Shown here: piece after piece, positions 54,151 to 63,800 of the stretch
Layout: the number at the start of each line of letters is the position of its first letter
How positions within the stretch are numbered: position 1 is the stretch's first letter
DNA from: Akkermansia muciniphila
Lineage (GTDB): Bacteria; Verrucomicrobiota; Verrucomicrobiia; Verrucomicrobiales; DEV007
Length of the DNA: 64,000 bases
Reading direction: 5' to 3'
NCBI GenBank assembly: GCA_945883495.1
Contig: CAMCXS010000020.1
Coordinates: 1-64,000 of the forward strand
Made by a program: the position numbers and the translations under genes
The notes under the pieces: generated by a model
The model's input: only the letters and a program-made list of their open reading frames with translations
The model's database searches: none
What the model was told of the DNA's origin: nothing

Positions 54151-55322
54151 GCGGGCGAGGGGAACTCGGAATACGCGTACCAAGTGCCGAGGGTGATGAC
54201 GAAGTTTGAGAGGGCGTGGAGGAGAATGCCGGGCCAGAGCGAGCCGGTGCGGACGAAAACCCAGCAGGCGAGCATGCCGAAGAGGGCGATCGTGGCCATC
54301 CCGAACCAGGAATAATAGTGCAGCCCGCCGAAAATCAGGCTGGAGACAATGGCGGCGCCCCAAACTCCCATCCGGGCGCGGAGGCCGTTGAAGAGAAAGC
54401 CGCGGAAGAGGATTTCTTCGCAGACCGGAGCGACGACGGCGGCGGTGAAAAGCTCGGAGACGAGCCCGGGCCAGCGGGCGTCGATCAAGGTGACGCTGAG
54501 GAAGTCCCGGGTATCGATCTGGCCGCCCAGTTTTTCGATTTCGTAGAGAGCGATGTTGGAGAGGCTATCGAGGGCGAAGAGGCCGAAGCCGACGGCGAAC
54601 GTGGCGGGGCGGAAGAGGAGACCGGAGCTCAGACCGAGCACCCGGGTGAAGTGGCGGGTTTTGGGGAGGAACGCGGCGGCGCACCAGAGAACGGGACCGC
54701 CTTGGAGGATGAGGTAGGTAATGGAATCGACGAGGGCGGACCAGGGACTTTCGGCGAACTGCGGAGCGGCGAACTCGATGGCGACGTAGGCGAGCCCGGC
54801 AATCAACTGGGAGACGAGGAGCGACCAGCAGATGACGGCGAGGACGGGGCCGGGGCGCCATCGGGACCAGACGCGTGGGCGTTCGTCGATGCGCCCTGAG
54901 ATCAAGGTGCTCACGGCAAAGGCGGCACACGAGAGAGCGAGCGCGAGGAGGGTGAGATGGATCAGGCCGACGCGTAGAAGCCGGTCGACGCTGGGATGAC
55001 GCTGGTGAGATTCGGGGACGTTGGAACGGCCGACGGGGAGGTTTCCGGCTTCCTTGGGGAGAAATCCGCCCGCCTCGGCTCCGCGGTAAGCCAATTCCTT
55101 TTCCTTGAGGACCTCGCCCGGGTTTGGATAGCCGAGGACCCAGGACCACCAGCGCGGAGTGTCCGGATGCTCGGTGAGGACGTGGTGGATCTCGTCGAGC
55201 TGATCCACGTAGCGGAGGAAGAGCGCTTGATCAGTGGGCGACGACTGCTGTTTCCAGCCGATGTGATCCGTGGCGGCGACGGCGATCAACAGGACCGTGC
55301 CGATGAGCCAAGCGGCGGTCAT
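54147..55322 (-). CDS. CPBP family intramembrane metalloprotease
   Basis: Polytopic membrane protein of about 391 residues with 7-8 hydrophobic segments. The CPBP/Rce1-like active-site motifs are VCEEILFRGFLFNGLR (Glu-Glu and Arg) and FGGLHYYSW (His), with a later LLHALSNF containing His and Asn. Between the first helix and the core is a ~90-residue charged loop. An in-frame upstream ATG (55439) would add 39 residues; 55322 is preferred because it precedes the first helix. CPBP proteases act on prenylated or membrane substrates, often in bacteriocin immunity; no such partner is visible. Confidence 0.85.
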   Translation of the reverse strand: MTAAWLIGTVLLIAVAATDHIGWKQQSSPTDQALFLRYVDQLDEIHHVLTEHPDTPRWWSWVLGYPNPGEVLKEKELAYRGAEAGGFLPKEAGNLPVGRSNVPESHQRHPSVDRLLRVGLIHLTLLALALSCAAFAVSTLISGRIDERPRVWSRWRPGPVLAVICWSLLVSQLIAGLAYVAIEFAAPQFAESPWSALVDSITYLILQGGPVLWCAAAFLPKTRHFTRVLGLSSGLLFRPATFAVGFGLFALDSLSNIALYEIEKLGGQIDTRDFLSVTLIDARWPGLVSELFTAAVVAPVCEEILFRGFLFNGLRARMGVWGAAIVSSLIFGGLHYYSWFGMATIALFGMLACWVFVRTGSLWPGILLHALSNFVITLGTWYAYSEFPSPA

Positions 55323-55556
55323 CCTTGGCTTGCGAGCCTGGCTGGAATCGAGGCGTGGAATCCGCAACGGCGTGGAGGAGTCGGGTTTTGGTTTGTCCCG
55401 AGCCAGAAAAGTGATCCCCGATCTTCGTCGTGAATTCAAGCTTTGGAATCACTTGCGCAAAACGCTGGAGTATTCGACAGACTGGACCGAGGCGGAGATG
55501 GTCCGTCCTCACGAATTTCCTTGAACAGACCGCCTCGGCGTCGCGATTCTTCCCCA

Positions 55557-56072
55557 ATGTCCCTCCGGATCTCCCGCTTCGTGTTCCTGGCCGCCCTGCT
55601 TGGCGCCGGTTGTTCGACTGTCTCCGCGCCGTCGTCGTATTCGATGCGGCTGGACCCCAACGACCCGCGGTTGCTAGAGCGCCGGGCCCAGATCGCGGCG
55701 GAAGCCCCGGGGAATTACTACATTGGGCGCCGCTACTGGCTGAAGGGAACGAACTTTTGGGGCTTCGTGCGCAAGCCGGGCCAACAGTGGGACGAGGCCA
55801 AGCTGGTGATGCTCAGTGAAAAAGTGAAGCGCGCTCCCGATCGTCTGCCCGAGGATGGTCCGGATGGCAGCCGACATGGCTACGACCACAATTACGAGTA
55901 CAAGCTCTACGGCGAATTCTCGGGACAACGGGTTTACGACCCAAACAGCAACCAGATCCTTCCGGAATTCGTGCTCCGGGATTACGAGCTCATTTCGACG
56001 CGCCCGGGCTTTTTGTTTCACCCGAATCAGCGATTTGAGCCGCTCCGGGTTCCGGCGATCCCGAAGCTGTGA
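55557..56072 (+). CDS. Small hypothetical lipoprotein
   Basis: Unrecognised protein of 171 residues. The signal peptide ends in LLGAGC, a lipobox (Cys19). The mature part is Tyr-rich with NYYIGRRYWLKGTNFWGFVRKP and a C-terminal block about GFLFHPNQRFEPLRVP. No family could be named. It may be outer-membrane-anchored. Its 3' end overlaps the convergent rhomboid gene by 83 bp, which is unusual and suggests one of the two ends is in a relaxed region; both frames look protein-like. Confidence 0.65.
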   Translation: MSLRISRFVFLAALLGAGCSTVSAPSSYSMRLDPNDPRLLERRAQIAAEAPGNYYIGRRYWLKGTNFWGFVRKPGQQWDEAKLVMLSEKVKRAPDRLPEDGPDGSRHGYDHNYEYKLYGEFSGQRVYDPNSNQILPEFVLRDYELISTRPGFLFHPNQRFEPLRVPAIPKL

Positions 56073-56646
56073 TCCCCGCCGCGAGGCTTCCGAAAAGGAC
56101 ACCGAACAGGTGGCCCTCCCAGGAAATCTCCGCACCGCCTTTGGGGAGCAAGCCGGTGACGAGGGTTCCGTAGACGATGGCGACGCCCGCCGAGAGGATG
56201 AGCCATGGGAGCGAGCGTTTGAGGACCCCGTGCAGAATCAGGTAGCCGAGGTATCCGAAGCAAAGTCCGCTGCAACCGAGGTGGGTCGTTCCTTCACGCG
56301 CCGTCAACCAAATGGCCACTCCGCCGCCCCATCCGGCCAGGGCGGTGACGATCCAAAACGGATGCCAACCGGTGAGCAGGGTGAGCCAAGCCAGGGCGAT
56401 GAGTGTCACGGAGTTCACGGCCAGGTGATCGAACCCCGCGTGCAGAAACGGAGCCACGAGCACTCCGGTCAAGCCGCGCCACGTGTGCGGTTGGATTCCC
56501 CACTGATCCAGATTGCTAGCGGTGACGGAGTCGAACCACTCCAAGCCCCAAAGCACGGCGAGCCAGCCGGCGAGAAACGCGGCGTGGCGGGAGAGGCGAT
56601 CTTCCGCCGTCTCCAAAAAGTCGATGAGACGGTTCCGCCACGACAT
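55990..56646 (-). CDS. Rhomboid family intramembrane serine protease
   Basis: Membrane protease of 218 residues. It has HxxxN (His74...Asn78) in transmembrane helix 2, the catalytic Ser126 in HLGCSGLCFGYLG, and His179 in SWEGHLFGVLFGSLAAG. Six hydrophobic segments are visible. The start at 56646 gives a short cytosolic N-terminus; 56688 is also in frame. Rhomboids cut membrane-anchored substrates. The 3' end overlaps the convergent lipoprotein gene. Confidence 0.88.
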   Translation of the reverse strand: MSWRNRLIDFLETAEDRLSRHAAFLAGWLAVLWGLEWFDSVTASNLDQWGIQPHTWRGLTGVLVAPFLHAGFDHLAVNSVTLIALAWLTLLTGWHPFWIVTALAGWGGGVAIWLTAREGTTHLGCSGLCFGYLGYLILHGVLKRSLPWLILSAGVAIVYGTLVTGLLPKGGAEISWEGHLFGVLFGSLAAGITASGSPEPGAAQIADSGETKSPGASK

Positions 56647-56675
56647 AGTTTCCGACCATAGCATTTCCCACGACC

Positions 56676-57506
56676 GTGACACCGGCAATCACCCGCTTTG
56701 CGCCAAGCCCCACGGGGCGCCTTCACCTGGGCCATGCCGCTTCCGCGTGGTTCGCGGCGGAGCGCGGCCGGCTTTTGTTGCGGATTGAGGACATCGATTC
56801 TTCTCGATGCCGCCCCGAGTGGACGGAAGGCATCTTGGAGGATTTAGCGTGGCTCGGCTTGACTTGGCCGGAACCGGTGCGTCGGCAGTCGGAGCATTTG
56901 GAAGATTACCGGTCGGCGCTGCGGCGGCTCGATGTCTTGGGCGTCCTTTATCCGTGTTTTTGCACACGGAAGGAAATCGAAGACGAAGTGCGACGCGCCG
57001 GGGTGGCGCCTCATGGCATGGAAGGGCCGGTGTATCCAGGGACCTGTCGCCGGTTGGATCCGGCGGAGCGGGAGGACCGCTTGGCGGCGGGACACGAGGC
57101 TTCGTGGCGGTTGGATGCGGCGGAGGCCTTGCGAGTGACGGGGCCGCTCACGTGGTGGGACGGCCGGCAGGGAAGGGTAGCGGTGCGGATGGACTGCTTG
57201 GGAGACGTGGTGGTGTCGCGCAAGGACATCGGCACCAGTTATCATCTAGCGGTCACGGTGGACGATGCGTTGCAAGGGGTGACTCTGGTGACCCGGGGCG
57301 AGGATCTTTTCGATTCGACGCACGTGCATCGACTGCTTCAGGCGTTGCTGGGATTTCCGGAACCGGCTTACCATCACCACCGGCTTTTGCTTGATGAAAA
57401 CGGCAAGCGATTCGCCAAGCGAGACAAGAGTTGCACGTTACAGAGCCTTCGGGAGGCGGGGGTGACGCCCCAGGAAGTCCGGGAGCGGGTTCGCCTCGCC
57501 GAGTGA
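56676..57506 (+). CDS. gluQ: Glutamyl-Q tRNA(Asp) synthetase
   Basis: Truncated glutamyl-tRNA synthetase paralogue of 276 residues, which attaches Glu to queuosine at position 34 of tRNA(Asp). The class I HIGH-type motif is APSPTGRLHLGHA and the KMSKS-type motif KRFAKRDKS. A zinc site is suggested by CFCTRKE with YPGTC. There is no anticodon-binding domain, which distinguishes it from GltX. GTG 56676 is used, giving the conserved TRFAPSPTG start. It diverges from the rhomboid gene. Confidence 0.93.
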   Translation: MTPAITRFAPSPTGRLHLGHAASAWFAAERGRLLLRIEDIDSSRCRPEWTEGILEDLAWLGLTWPEPVRRQSEHLEDYRSALRRLDVLGVLYPCFCTRKEIEDEVRRAGVAPHGMEGPVYPGTCRRLDPAEREDRLAAGHEASWRLDAAEALRVTGPLTWWDGRQGRVAVRMDCLGDVVVSRKDIGTSYHLAVTVDDALQGVTLVTRGEDLFDSTHVHRLLQALLGFPEPAYHHHRLLLDENGKRFAKRDKSCTLQSLREAGVTPQEVRERVRLAE

Positions 57507-57512
57507 CTGGCT

Positions 57513-58220
57513 TTAGAACAATGCGATCGCGGGGCGGGGGCCTTCGAGCGCGGATTCCCAAATCGTCTCCAGCTGGCTGCGTAGCGAGCGCTTGGCGCGG
57601 TGGATGAGCACCCAGAGGTGGTTCGGGGTGATGTTGAGGCGATCGGCGATATCGGTCGTCGATAAGCCTTGAAGCTCCCTCATGCGGAAGGCGCTGGCGG
57701 CTTGTTCCGGGACGTTGTCGAGGCACTTTTCGAGCAGATCCAAGAACTCGGCTCGCTCGGCGGCGGCGGAGGGCTCAGCTTCGCGGGTGTTCGATGTGCC
57801 GGGGCGGGACTGGTAGAGGGCGTCGAACAAATCGGTATCGGATTGATCTGGGCCCGAGAGCTGGCTGACGGCAATCGAAGGTTTGCGGCTGGCGGAGCGG
57901 TAGCTGTCGGCGATCTTGTTGAGCAGGATGCGGGTCAGCCAGGTGCGCTCGGAGGACTTGCCTTCGAAGTGGTTCCGGGCCTTCCAGGCGGCGAGGAAGG
58001 TTTCCTGGACGAGATCCTCGGCGGCGGTGGGATTGCGAACCTTCCCGAGCGCGACGTTGAGGAGGTATTCGCGGTGATTGGTGTGCCAACCGGAGGGGTT
58101 GAGCGTGGTGGGCGTGTTCATGGCCGAGTCGGAGAGAGGTTCGGCTGACGGGATGGATTGGTTCACGAAAAACGTGGGAGAGGTGGCGGCAGCCGTGTTC
58201 ATGATGAGTTGGTTGTTCAT
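57513..58220 (-). CDS. ECF-type RNA polymerase sigma factor
   Basis: Sigma-70 family protein of up to 235 residues. Region 2 is PTAAEDLVQETFLAAWKARNHFEG with RTWLTRILLNKIADSYR; region 4 is LQGLSTTDIADRLNITPNHLWVLIHRAKRSLR. The N-terminal 33 residues are Thr/Ser/Pro-rich, and an internal ATG at 58121 could be the real start, which would put 105 bp between an ACAGAC-CA-GTCTGT palindrome and the start codon. It lies downstream of a TetR gene on the same strand. No anti-sigma factor gene is adjacent. Confidence 0.88.
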   Translation of the reverse strand: MNNQLIMNTAAATSPTFFVNQSIPSAEPLSDSAMNTPTTLNPSGWHTNHREYLLNVALGKVRNPTAAEDLVQETFLAAWKARNHFEGKSSERTWLTRILLNKIADSYRSASRKPSIAVSQLSGPDQSDTDLFDALYQSRPGTSNTREAEPSAAAERAEFLDLLEKCLDNVPEQAASAFRMRELQGLSTTDIADRLNITPNHLWVLIHRAKRSLRSQLETIWESALEGPRPAIALF

Positions 58221-58225
58221 GTATT

Positions 58226-58239
58226 ACAGACCAGTCTGT
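58226..58239. promoter_or_regulatory. Palindromic operator between tetR and the sigma gene
   Basis: ACAGAC (58226-58231), CA, GTCTGT (58234-58239) is a perfect palindrome with a further GTCTGT-like extension. Palindromes of the type AGACCnGTCT are known targets of TetR-family repressors. It lies in the 39-bp gap between the TetR gene's stop and the first sigma start, making it the likely binding site of the adjacent regulator. Confidence 0.7.
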
Positions 58240-58259
58240 CTGTTTTGCAACCAAAAAAA

Positions 58260-58835
58260 TTACACCGTGTGTTGACGGCAGATTTCGACGGCGGTCGTCG
58301 TGGCGACTTCGACGGGCCAGAGCGTGCGGAGGTTTTGCGCCTCCGTGGTGGCGCCGGAGTGCAAGAGGAAGAGCGTGTCCCCGAGCTTCGCGACCTGCTC
58401 TGGGGTTGCGGAGGGGCGGACTTGGGTGGCAAGGGCGCGGAAAAATGCGCGCAGACTGCATTTGTGGATTTCAACGGCCTTCGCGAGGCACGTCTCTTGT
58501 TCGGACACGACGGCGGCCGTGTTGGTGTAGGGGCAGCCGCGGAAATTGCTCTTGGTCATCAGGTCGCCAAGGTTCCGGAAAAACTGCTCCACCTTGACGA
58601 CGGGATCGCCGGGAGCGTCGAGAATCTCACGTTGGCATTCCTCCCAGCGGTCGTGAACGTTCTCGAGCCAGGCTTTGCAAAGGCTCTGCTTGGAGGGGAA
58701 GTGATGGTAGAAGGTCGCCTTGGCGGTTTCCGACGAATCGATAATCTCGTTGATCCCGACTTCGGAGTAGCCGCGCTCAAAGAAGAGCCGGGAGGCTGTT
58801 GCCAAGATTCGATCGCGGGCTCCGTCCTTCGCCAT
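58260..58835 (-). CDS. TetR/AcrR family transcriptional regulator
   Basis: Regulator of 191 residues. The N-terminal DNA-binding domain is complete: ILATASRLFFERGYSEVGINEII, then AKATFYHHFPSKQSLC (helix-turn-helix about 28-47). The C-terminal ligand domain contains GCPYTNTAAVVSEQ, a feature of the TetR_C group with a Cys that may sense electrophiles. It is transcribed toward the sigma gene with the palindromic operator in between. Confidence 0.92.
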   Translation of the reverse strand: MAKDGARDRILATASRLFFERGYSEVGINEIIDSSETAKATFYHHFPSKQSLCKAWLENVHDRWEECQREILDAPGDPVVKVEQFFRNLGDLMTKSNFRGCPYTNTAAVVSEQETCLAKAVEIHKCSLRAFFRALATQVRPSATPEQVAKLGDTLFLLHSGATTEAQNLRTLWPVEVATTTAVEICRQHTV

Positions 58836-58949
58836 TCGACATCGTCCGCCGGGATATGAATTTCCTTACGCGAGACTGGAATTTTTTCGTCCGAAAGCAG
58901 CGTGTGCTGGGGGAAGCAGGTTGTCTCTAAAATAAAAAAAGAAAAGACC

Positions 58950-58977
58950 TTGACGTATGAGCGGCTCCTGTCATTAT
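58950..58977 (+). promoter_or_regulatory. Candidate sigma-70 promoter before the cytochrome/LRR gene
   Basis: TTGACG (58950-58955) and CATTAT (58972-58977) are separated by 16 bp, in an unusually AT-rich 190-bp intergenic region, about 50 bp before ATG 59026. Similarity to the -35 and -10 consensus is 5 of 6 and 4 of 6. Confidence 0.5.
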
Positions 58978-59025
58978 GGAATGTATAGCAAAGCTTAGAA
59001 ATTAAGCCTTCTTAACTGTTCACAA

Positions 59026-60759
59026 ATGAACCTCCTGAAAAACTCCGGGTATCGCGGTCTCTCCGCCATCGGCCTACTCGCGGCCTCCTTCACCGGGCTC
59101 TCTTCCGCTGCGGAAGATCCGGCTGTCTACTCCCACGTGATCGCTCCCATCTTCGAAGCCAAGTGCGTTGGCTGCCACGGAGCGGACAAACAAAAGGGCA
59201 AGCTTCGGATGGACACGTATGCCGCGCTGATCAAAGGCGGCGGAGAGGGTGCTTCCTTGGTTCCAGGGAATCTTGCAGAAAGTCTTCTCGTCACCCGAAT
59301 CTGCCTTCCGGCGGACAACGACGAGCACATGCCGCCGGAGGACAAGACGCAACTGACTCCGGCTGAGATCAAGCTGATCCGCCTGTGGGTAGAGAAAGGT
59401 GGCACCGAGGCCATCAAGGTCAGCCAGTTGGCGCTTCCCGCTGATCTTCAATCCGCCGTGGTCGCGATTTCTTCCTCCGCGAAAACTCCGGCGGCCGCAC
59501 CCGCGAAGCCCGCCGCGCCCAAAGTCGATCCGGCTGTGGCCGCTGCCCGCAAAAAGCTGGCGGAAGACGTTATGAAGAAGGTCAATGCGACCGGAGCATC
59601 GCTGGTTCCGATTGCCCAAGACACTCCGGAATTGCGCTTCACCGCGCTCAATGTTTCCGAAGCCTTCGGGGATCAGCAACTCGCCGATTTGGCTCCCGTC
59701 GCGGACCAAATTGCCTGGCTCGACATCGCTCGCACCAAGGTAACCGACAACGGCCTTGCGATGGTCGCGAAGATGACGGGGCTGACCAAGCTGCACCTGG
59801 AGAACACCAGCATCGGTGATGCCGGAATGGCGCACTTGGCCGAACTCAAGAATTTGGAATATCTGAATCTCTATAAAACGCAGGTCGGGGATGCCGGACT
59901 GGAGAAATTGAAGGGTTTGACCTCGCTTTCCAAGCTCTACCTCTGGCAGTCGAAGGCGACTCCCGCAGGTGCGGAGCGCCTCCGTTCTTCCGTTCCGAAG
60001 TTGGTCGTCAATCTCGGTTGGGAATACGAGGCCGCTAAGATCGCTGCAGTCCCCGCCGTCGCGACCGCGAAGGCTCCGGCTGCTGTTCCCGCCGCCATAC
60101 CGGCTCCTCCGAAGCCCGCCGCACCCAAGCCAGCCGCGACTCCGGCCCCCGCTCCCTCTCCAACTCCGGCTCCCAAGCCTGCCGCAAGCACACCCGCTCC
60201 TGCTCCTTCGGCCTCCCCGGCTCCCAAGCCTGTGGCCACTACGCCCGCTCCTGCTCCCACGGATGAGTATGCTGGCGTGCGCCAGCGCCTGACCTCCGCC
60301 CACCAAGAAGCAGTTGCCCTGGTAACCAAAGCCAAGGAAGCCGTGAGCCGCGCGGAAAACGAAGTTCGCGTCGCCTCCAACGAGTTGAACATGGCCCGTC
60401 ACCACGTCGAAGCCACCGTGAAAGGCACCGCCGAGGCAACCAAGAAGGTGGCGCAATCCGAGGCTGCCGTAGTGGCCATCCAGAAGGCTCTCGATTCCGT
60501 GAAGCCGCACGCCAGCCTGGCCGACGTGCAGAAGACCCTGACAGAAGATCTTGGGAAAGCGAACAAGCTGTTCGAAGATGCGAAAGCCAAGCTGGCCGCC
60601 GCGCGCCAAGTTGAGCAAGCGGCTCCGGCCAAGGCGACCCAAGCGGAAGCGAATCAAGTGGCCAAACAGAAGGCTCTTGATGACGCCCGTCAACGCGTCC
60701 CGGGCTATCAAGCGGTGGCCAATGCTATCAAACAGGCGCTGGACATGGTCCGGCTCTGA
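59026..60759 (+). CDS. PSCyt1 cytochrome c / leucine-rich repeat / coiled-coil protein
   Basis: Exported 577-residue protein. Signal peptide about 1-29. A planctomycete-type cytochrome c domain (about 30-130) has CVGCH (Cys47, Cys50, His51) and HMPPEDK. LRR units follow (about 235-320): LTKLHLENTSIGDAGMAHL, LEYLNLYKTQVGDAGLEKL. Then comes a Pro/Ala-rich linker (about 340-420) and a C-terminal coiled coil (about 420-577; AKEAVSRAENEVRVASNELN). It is the usual upstream neighbour type of PSD1 genes in PVC bacteria. Redox partner and ligand are unknown. Confidence 0.87.
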   Translation: MNLLKNSGYRGLSAIGLLAASFTGLSSAAEDPAVYSHVIAPIFEAKCVGCHGADKQKGKLRMDTYAALIKGGGEGASLVPGNLAESLLVTRICLPADNDEHMPPEDKTQLTPAEIKLIRLWVEKGGTEAIKVSQLALPADLQSAVVAISSSAKTPAAAPAKPAAPKVDPAVAAARKKLAEDVMKKVNATGASLVPIAQDTPELRFTALNVSEAFGDQQLADLAPVADQIAWLDIARTKVTDNGLAMVAKMTGLTKLHLENTSIGDAGMAHLAELKNLEYLNLYKTQVGDAGLEKLKGLTSLSKLYLWQSKATPAGAERLRSSVPKLVVNLGWEYEAAKIAAVPAVATAKAPAAVPAAIPAPPKPAAPKPAATPAPAPSPTPAPKPAASTPAPAPSASPAPKPVATTPAPAPTDEYAGVRQRLTSAHQEAVALVTKAKEAVSRAENEVRVASNELNMARHHVEATVKGTAEATKKVAQSEAAVVAIQKALDSVKPHASLADVQKTLTEDLGKANKLFEDAKAKLAAARQVEQAAPAKATQAEANQVAKQKALDDARQRVPGYQAVANAIKQALDMVRL

Positions 60760-60801
60760 ATCGGCTGGATTACGGTTTTTTGTGAATACATAGTGAGTGA
60801 G

Positions 60802-60836
60802 AGCCAATGGGCGCCCCGTCGCGTCCATTGGCTTTG
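60802..60836 (+). terminator. Possible terminator hairpin after the cytochrome/LRR gene
   Basis: AGCCAATGG (60802-60810) pairs perfectly with CCATTGGCT (60825-60833) around a 14-nt loop, followed by only two T and a G. It lies 43 bp after the stop and just before the PSD1-protein gene. The weak T-run leaves it as a pause or processing site as an alternative. Confidence 0.5.
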
Positions 60837-60884
60837 CGAGTGTACTTCTGGAAAGAGCAGGTGTCCGTTTCCGGTGACGGTACT

Positions 60885-63800
60885 GTGAGTCTGCGTTTGC
60901 TCCCCCTCTTTCTTGGTCTGTGGGCCGGTTCCCTGGCGGCAGCTGTGGCCATCACACCGGATCAGGTCGCGTTTTTCGAATCGCGCATCCGGCCGGTGCT
61001 GGCTCAGGATTGCTACGAGTGTCACAACTCAAAAGGTAGAGCCAAGGGCGGTTTGATTCTCGATCACCGGGAAGCGCTCCGCAAAGGTGGTTCCTCGGGC
61101 CCCGCGATCGTGCCGGGGGACGCCGATGCCAGTTTGCTCATCCAGGCCATCCGCCACGAGGATGAGGACCTGCAAATGCCCAAAGCCGGCGTCCTGCTCG
61201 ACGCGCCGATTATCGCTGATTTCGTCGCTTGGGTGAACGACGGCGCTCCGGATCCGCGGGACGCGCCGCCGGCGGAAGCCGATTTGGCGGCCGACACCGC
61301 TTGGCCGGCAGTGATGGTGCGTCGCAAAGCGTGGTGGAGTTTTCAAACCGTAACCGATCCATCGGTGCCTCCTGGAGCGGCTGTTCGAAGCGAGATCGAC
61401 CGATTCATCGATGCGAAATTGGCGGAAAAAGGATTGCCGGCCAGTCCGCTTGCGGATCCGTTGACGTTGGTGCGGCGGCTCTATTTTGCGCTGACCGGTT
61501 TGCCACCTTCTCCGGAACAGATCGACGCGTTTCTAGCTTCGGGAGCCAAGGTGGAGGCTCTGGTGGATGAGCTCCTCGCCAGCCCGGCGTTCGGAGAAAA
61601 GTGGGCGCGGCATTGGCTGGACTGGATTCGCTACGCGGAATCGCACGGTTCCGAGGGCGATCCCAAGCTAGTAAACGCGCATTTTTACCGGGATTACGTG
61701 ATCAGGGCGCTCAATGCTGATGTGCCCTACGACCAATTGGTTCGTGAGCAAATCGCCGGGGATCTCTTGGAACGGCCTCGGCTCAACGCGGGCCTGGGGC
61801 TCAACGAATCTCTGATCGGCACCGCGCATTGGCGGATGGTGTTCCACGGCTTTTCGCCGACCGACGCCCTCGACGAGCGGGTGCGGTTCATCGACGACCA
61901 AGTCAACGTGTTCTCCCAAGCGTTTCTCGGGCTGACGGTCTCGTGCGCCCGGTGCCACAATCACAAGTTTGATGCGATCAGCCAAGCGGACTACTATGCG
62001 CTGTTTGGCATCTTCGGCTCCACCCGTCCGGGAAGGAGCGCGGCGGATCTCCCGGAAAAGCTGACGGCGGAGTTTCCCGATCTCGCGGCGCGCAAGCTGG
62101 CGATTCGTGAGGCGCTCGTCAACGACTGGACAGCGGCGTTGTCGCGATTGCCTCGGCGGTTTTTGGACGACAAAGGCAAGGCTGCCAATCCCGGCGTTTT
62201 GGCGGAATGGCGGGCGATGCGTGACGCGCCGGATCTGGCGGCGGCATGGGAGCGACGTCGAGCGGAATGGACGGCGGAGCAGGGGGCGACGGGCTCGTTG
62301 CGGAGGTGGAATCTGGCGGAGCCGGAAGCTGCCGCCGAGTGGTTCGGGTATGGCTCGGGTTGGCAGGGCAAGCCTTCGCCGGCTGGTGAGATTGCGATCG
62401 CTGCGGAAGGAGAGCTCGCCCTGATTGGGATTTACCCACGTTCGGTGCTCTCCCATGCCTTGACTGAGAAGCAGGGGGCGCGCTTTGAATCCCCGGACTT
62501 CCGCCTCGATGGCGAGCATGATCTCTGGGTGCTGTTGCGGGGGAATGGCGGCGCGGCGGCCCGTTACGTGGTCCAGGATTACCCCCGTAGCGGCACGATT
62601 TACCCGGTGACCGAATTGAAGCCGAACGGTTGGCAGTGGCAAAAGTTCGACCTCAGCTATTGGAAAGGCGATCAAGTTCACGTCGAGCTGACGACCGCGA
62701 TGGATGCTCCCCTCCTCGTGAAGGACAATCCCCGTTCCTGGTTCGGCGTGCGCGACGTCCGCCTCGTCGCTAAAGGGCAAGACGCGCCTCGGGCGAATCG
62801 CGAGTTTGCCGGTCCGTTGTTTGCCGCCATTTCGAAACCGGACAGCTTGGAAGCGCTCGCCGATGGGTTCGTCGCCGCGATCCGGCAAGCCGTCGATGCC
62901 TGGGCGGCTGGAACGTTGAGCGACGCCCAAGCGCTGCTGCTGGATGACTGCCTTAGTGACGGGTTGCTTCCGAACAAGCTCGACCGCCTCGAAGCGGCGC
63001 GGCCCTTGATCTTGGCGTATCGCGAAGTCGAGGCTCAGGTGCCAGTCGCCAAGCGTGTCCCCACCTTGGCGGAGTGGAGAGGGAGCGATCAGGCGCTCTT
63101 TACTCGCGGGGATCACAAGAAACCCGCCGAAGTCATGCCGCGTCGCTTTTTGGAGGCCATCGATGCACAGCCGTATGAAACGAAACTAAGCGGCCGCCGC
63201 GAACTTGCCGAGGATCTGTTGCGTCCCGACAATCCATTTACCCGCCGGGTCATCGTGAACCGGATCTGGCATCATCTTTTTGATCGCGGCTTGGTGGCAT
63301 CGCCCGACAACTTTGGCCGTTTGGGCGAGGGGCCGACGCATCCGGAATTGCTCGATCATTTGGCGAGCCGGTTCGTCACCGAAGATGGCTGGTCTCTGAA
63401 AAAGCTCATCCGGCGTATCGTGCTGACGGAGGCGTGGCAGCGTTCGAGTGTTCCGGAAGCGGTGGCGGCGGAGCGGGACCCGCAAAATCTCTGGTTGGCG
63501 CGGCGCAGCGTTCACCGGCTGGAAGCCGAGGCGCTGCGGGACTCGTTGCTTTTCGTCTCCGGCCGGCTCCGTCCCGACCGCTTCGTGGCGCCGACGGGAG
63601 GCAGGTCCGATGTCCGCTCGATCTACGTCGAAGTGATCCGAAACCGGCTCGATCCTTTCCTTGCTACCTTCGATGCCCCGGTGCCGTTTGGGGCCAAGGG
63701 GCGTCGCGATGTCACCAACGTGCCGGCGCAATCGTTGGCCTTGATGAACGATCCCTTCGTGCTGGAAGCGGCGCGCGGGCTGAGCCAGCGTTTTGGAGGC

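Noticed and set aside
52570-54315. 581-residue plus-strand frame over the M20 and TrmN6 genes
   Set aside because: Gly/Glu/Ala-rich, no recognisable domain; both minus-strand genes have complete motif sets.
59074-60828. 584-residue antisense frame over the cytochrome/LRR gene
   Set aside because: Composition is Gly/Arg/Leu-rich shadow sequence, while the plus strand has a heme motif, LRRs and signal peptide.
61668-63116. 482-residue antisense frame over the PSD1 gene
   Set aside because: Arg/Pro-rich shadow; the plus-strand DUF1549/DUF1553 sequence is clear.
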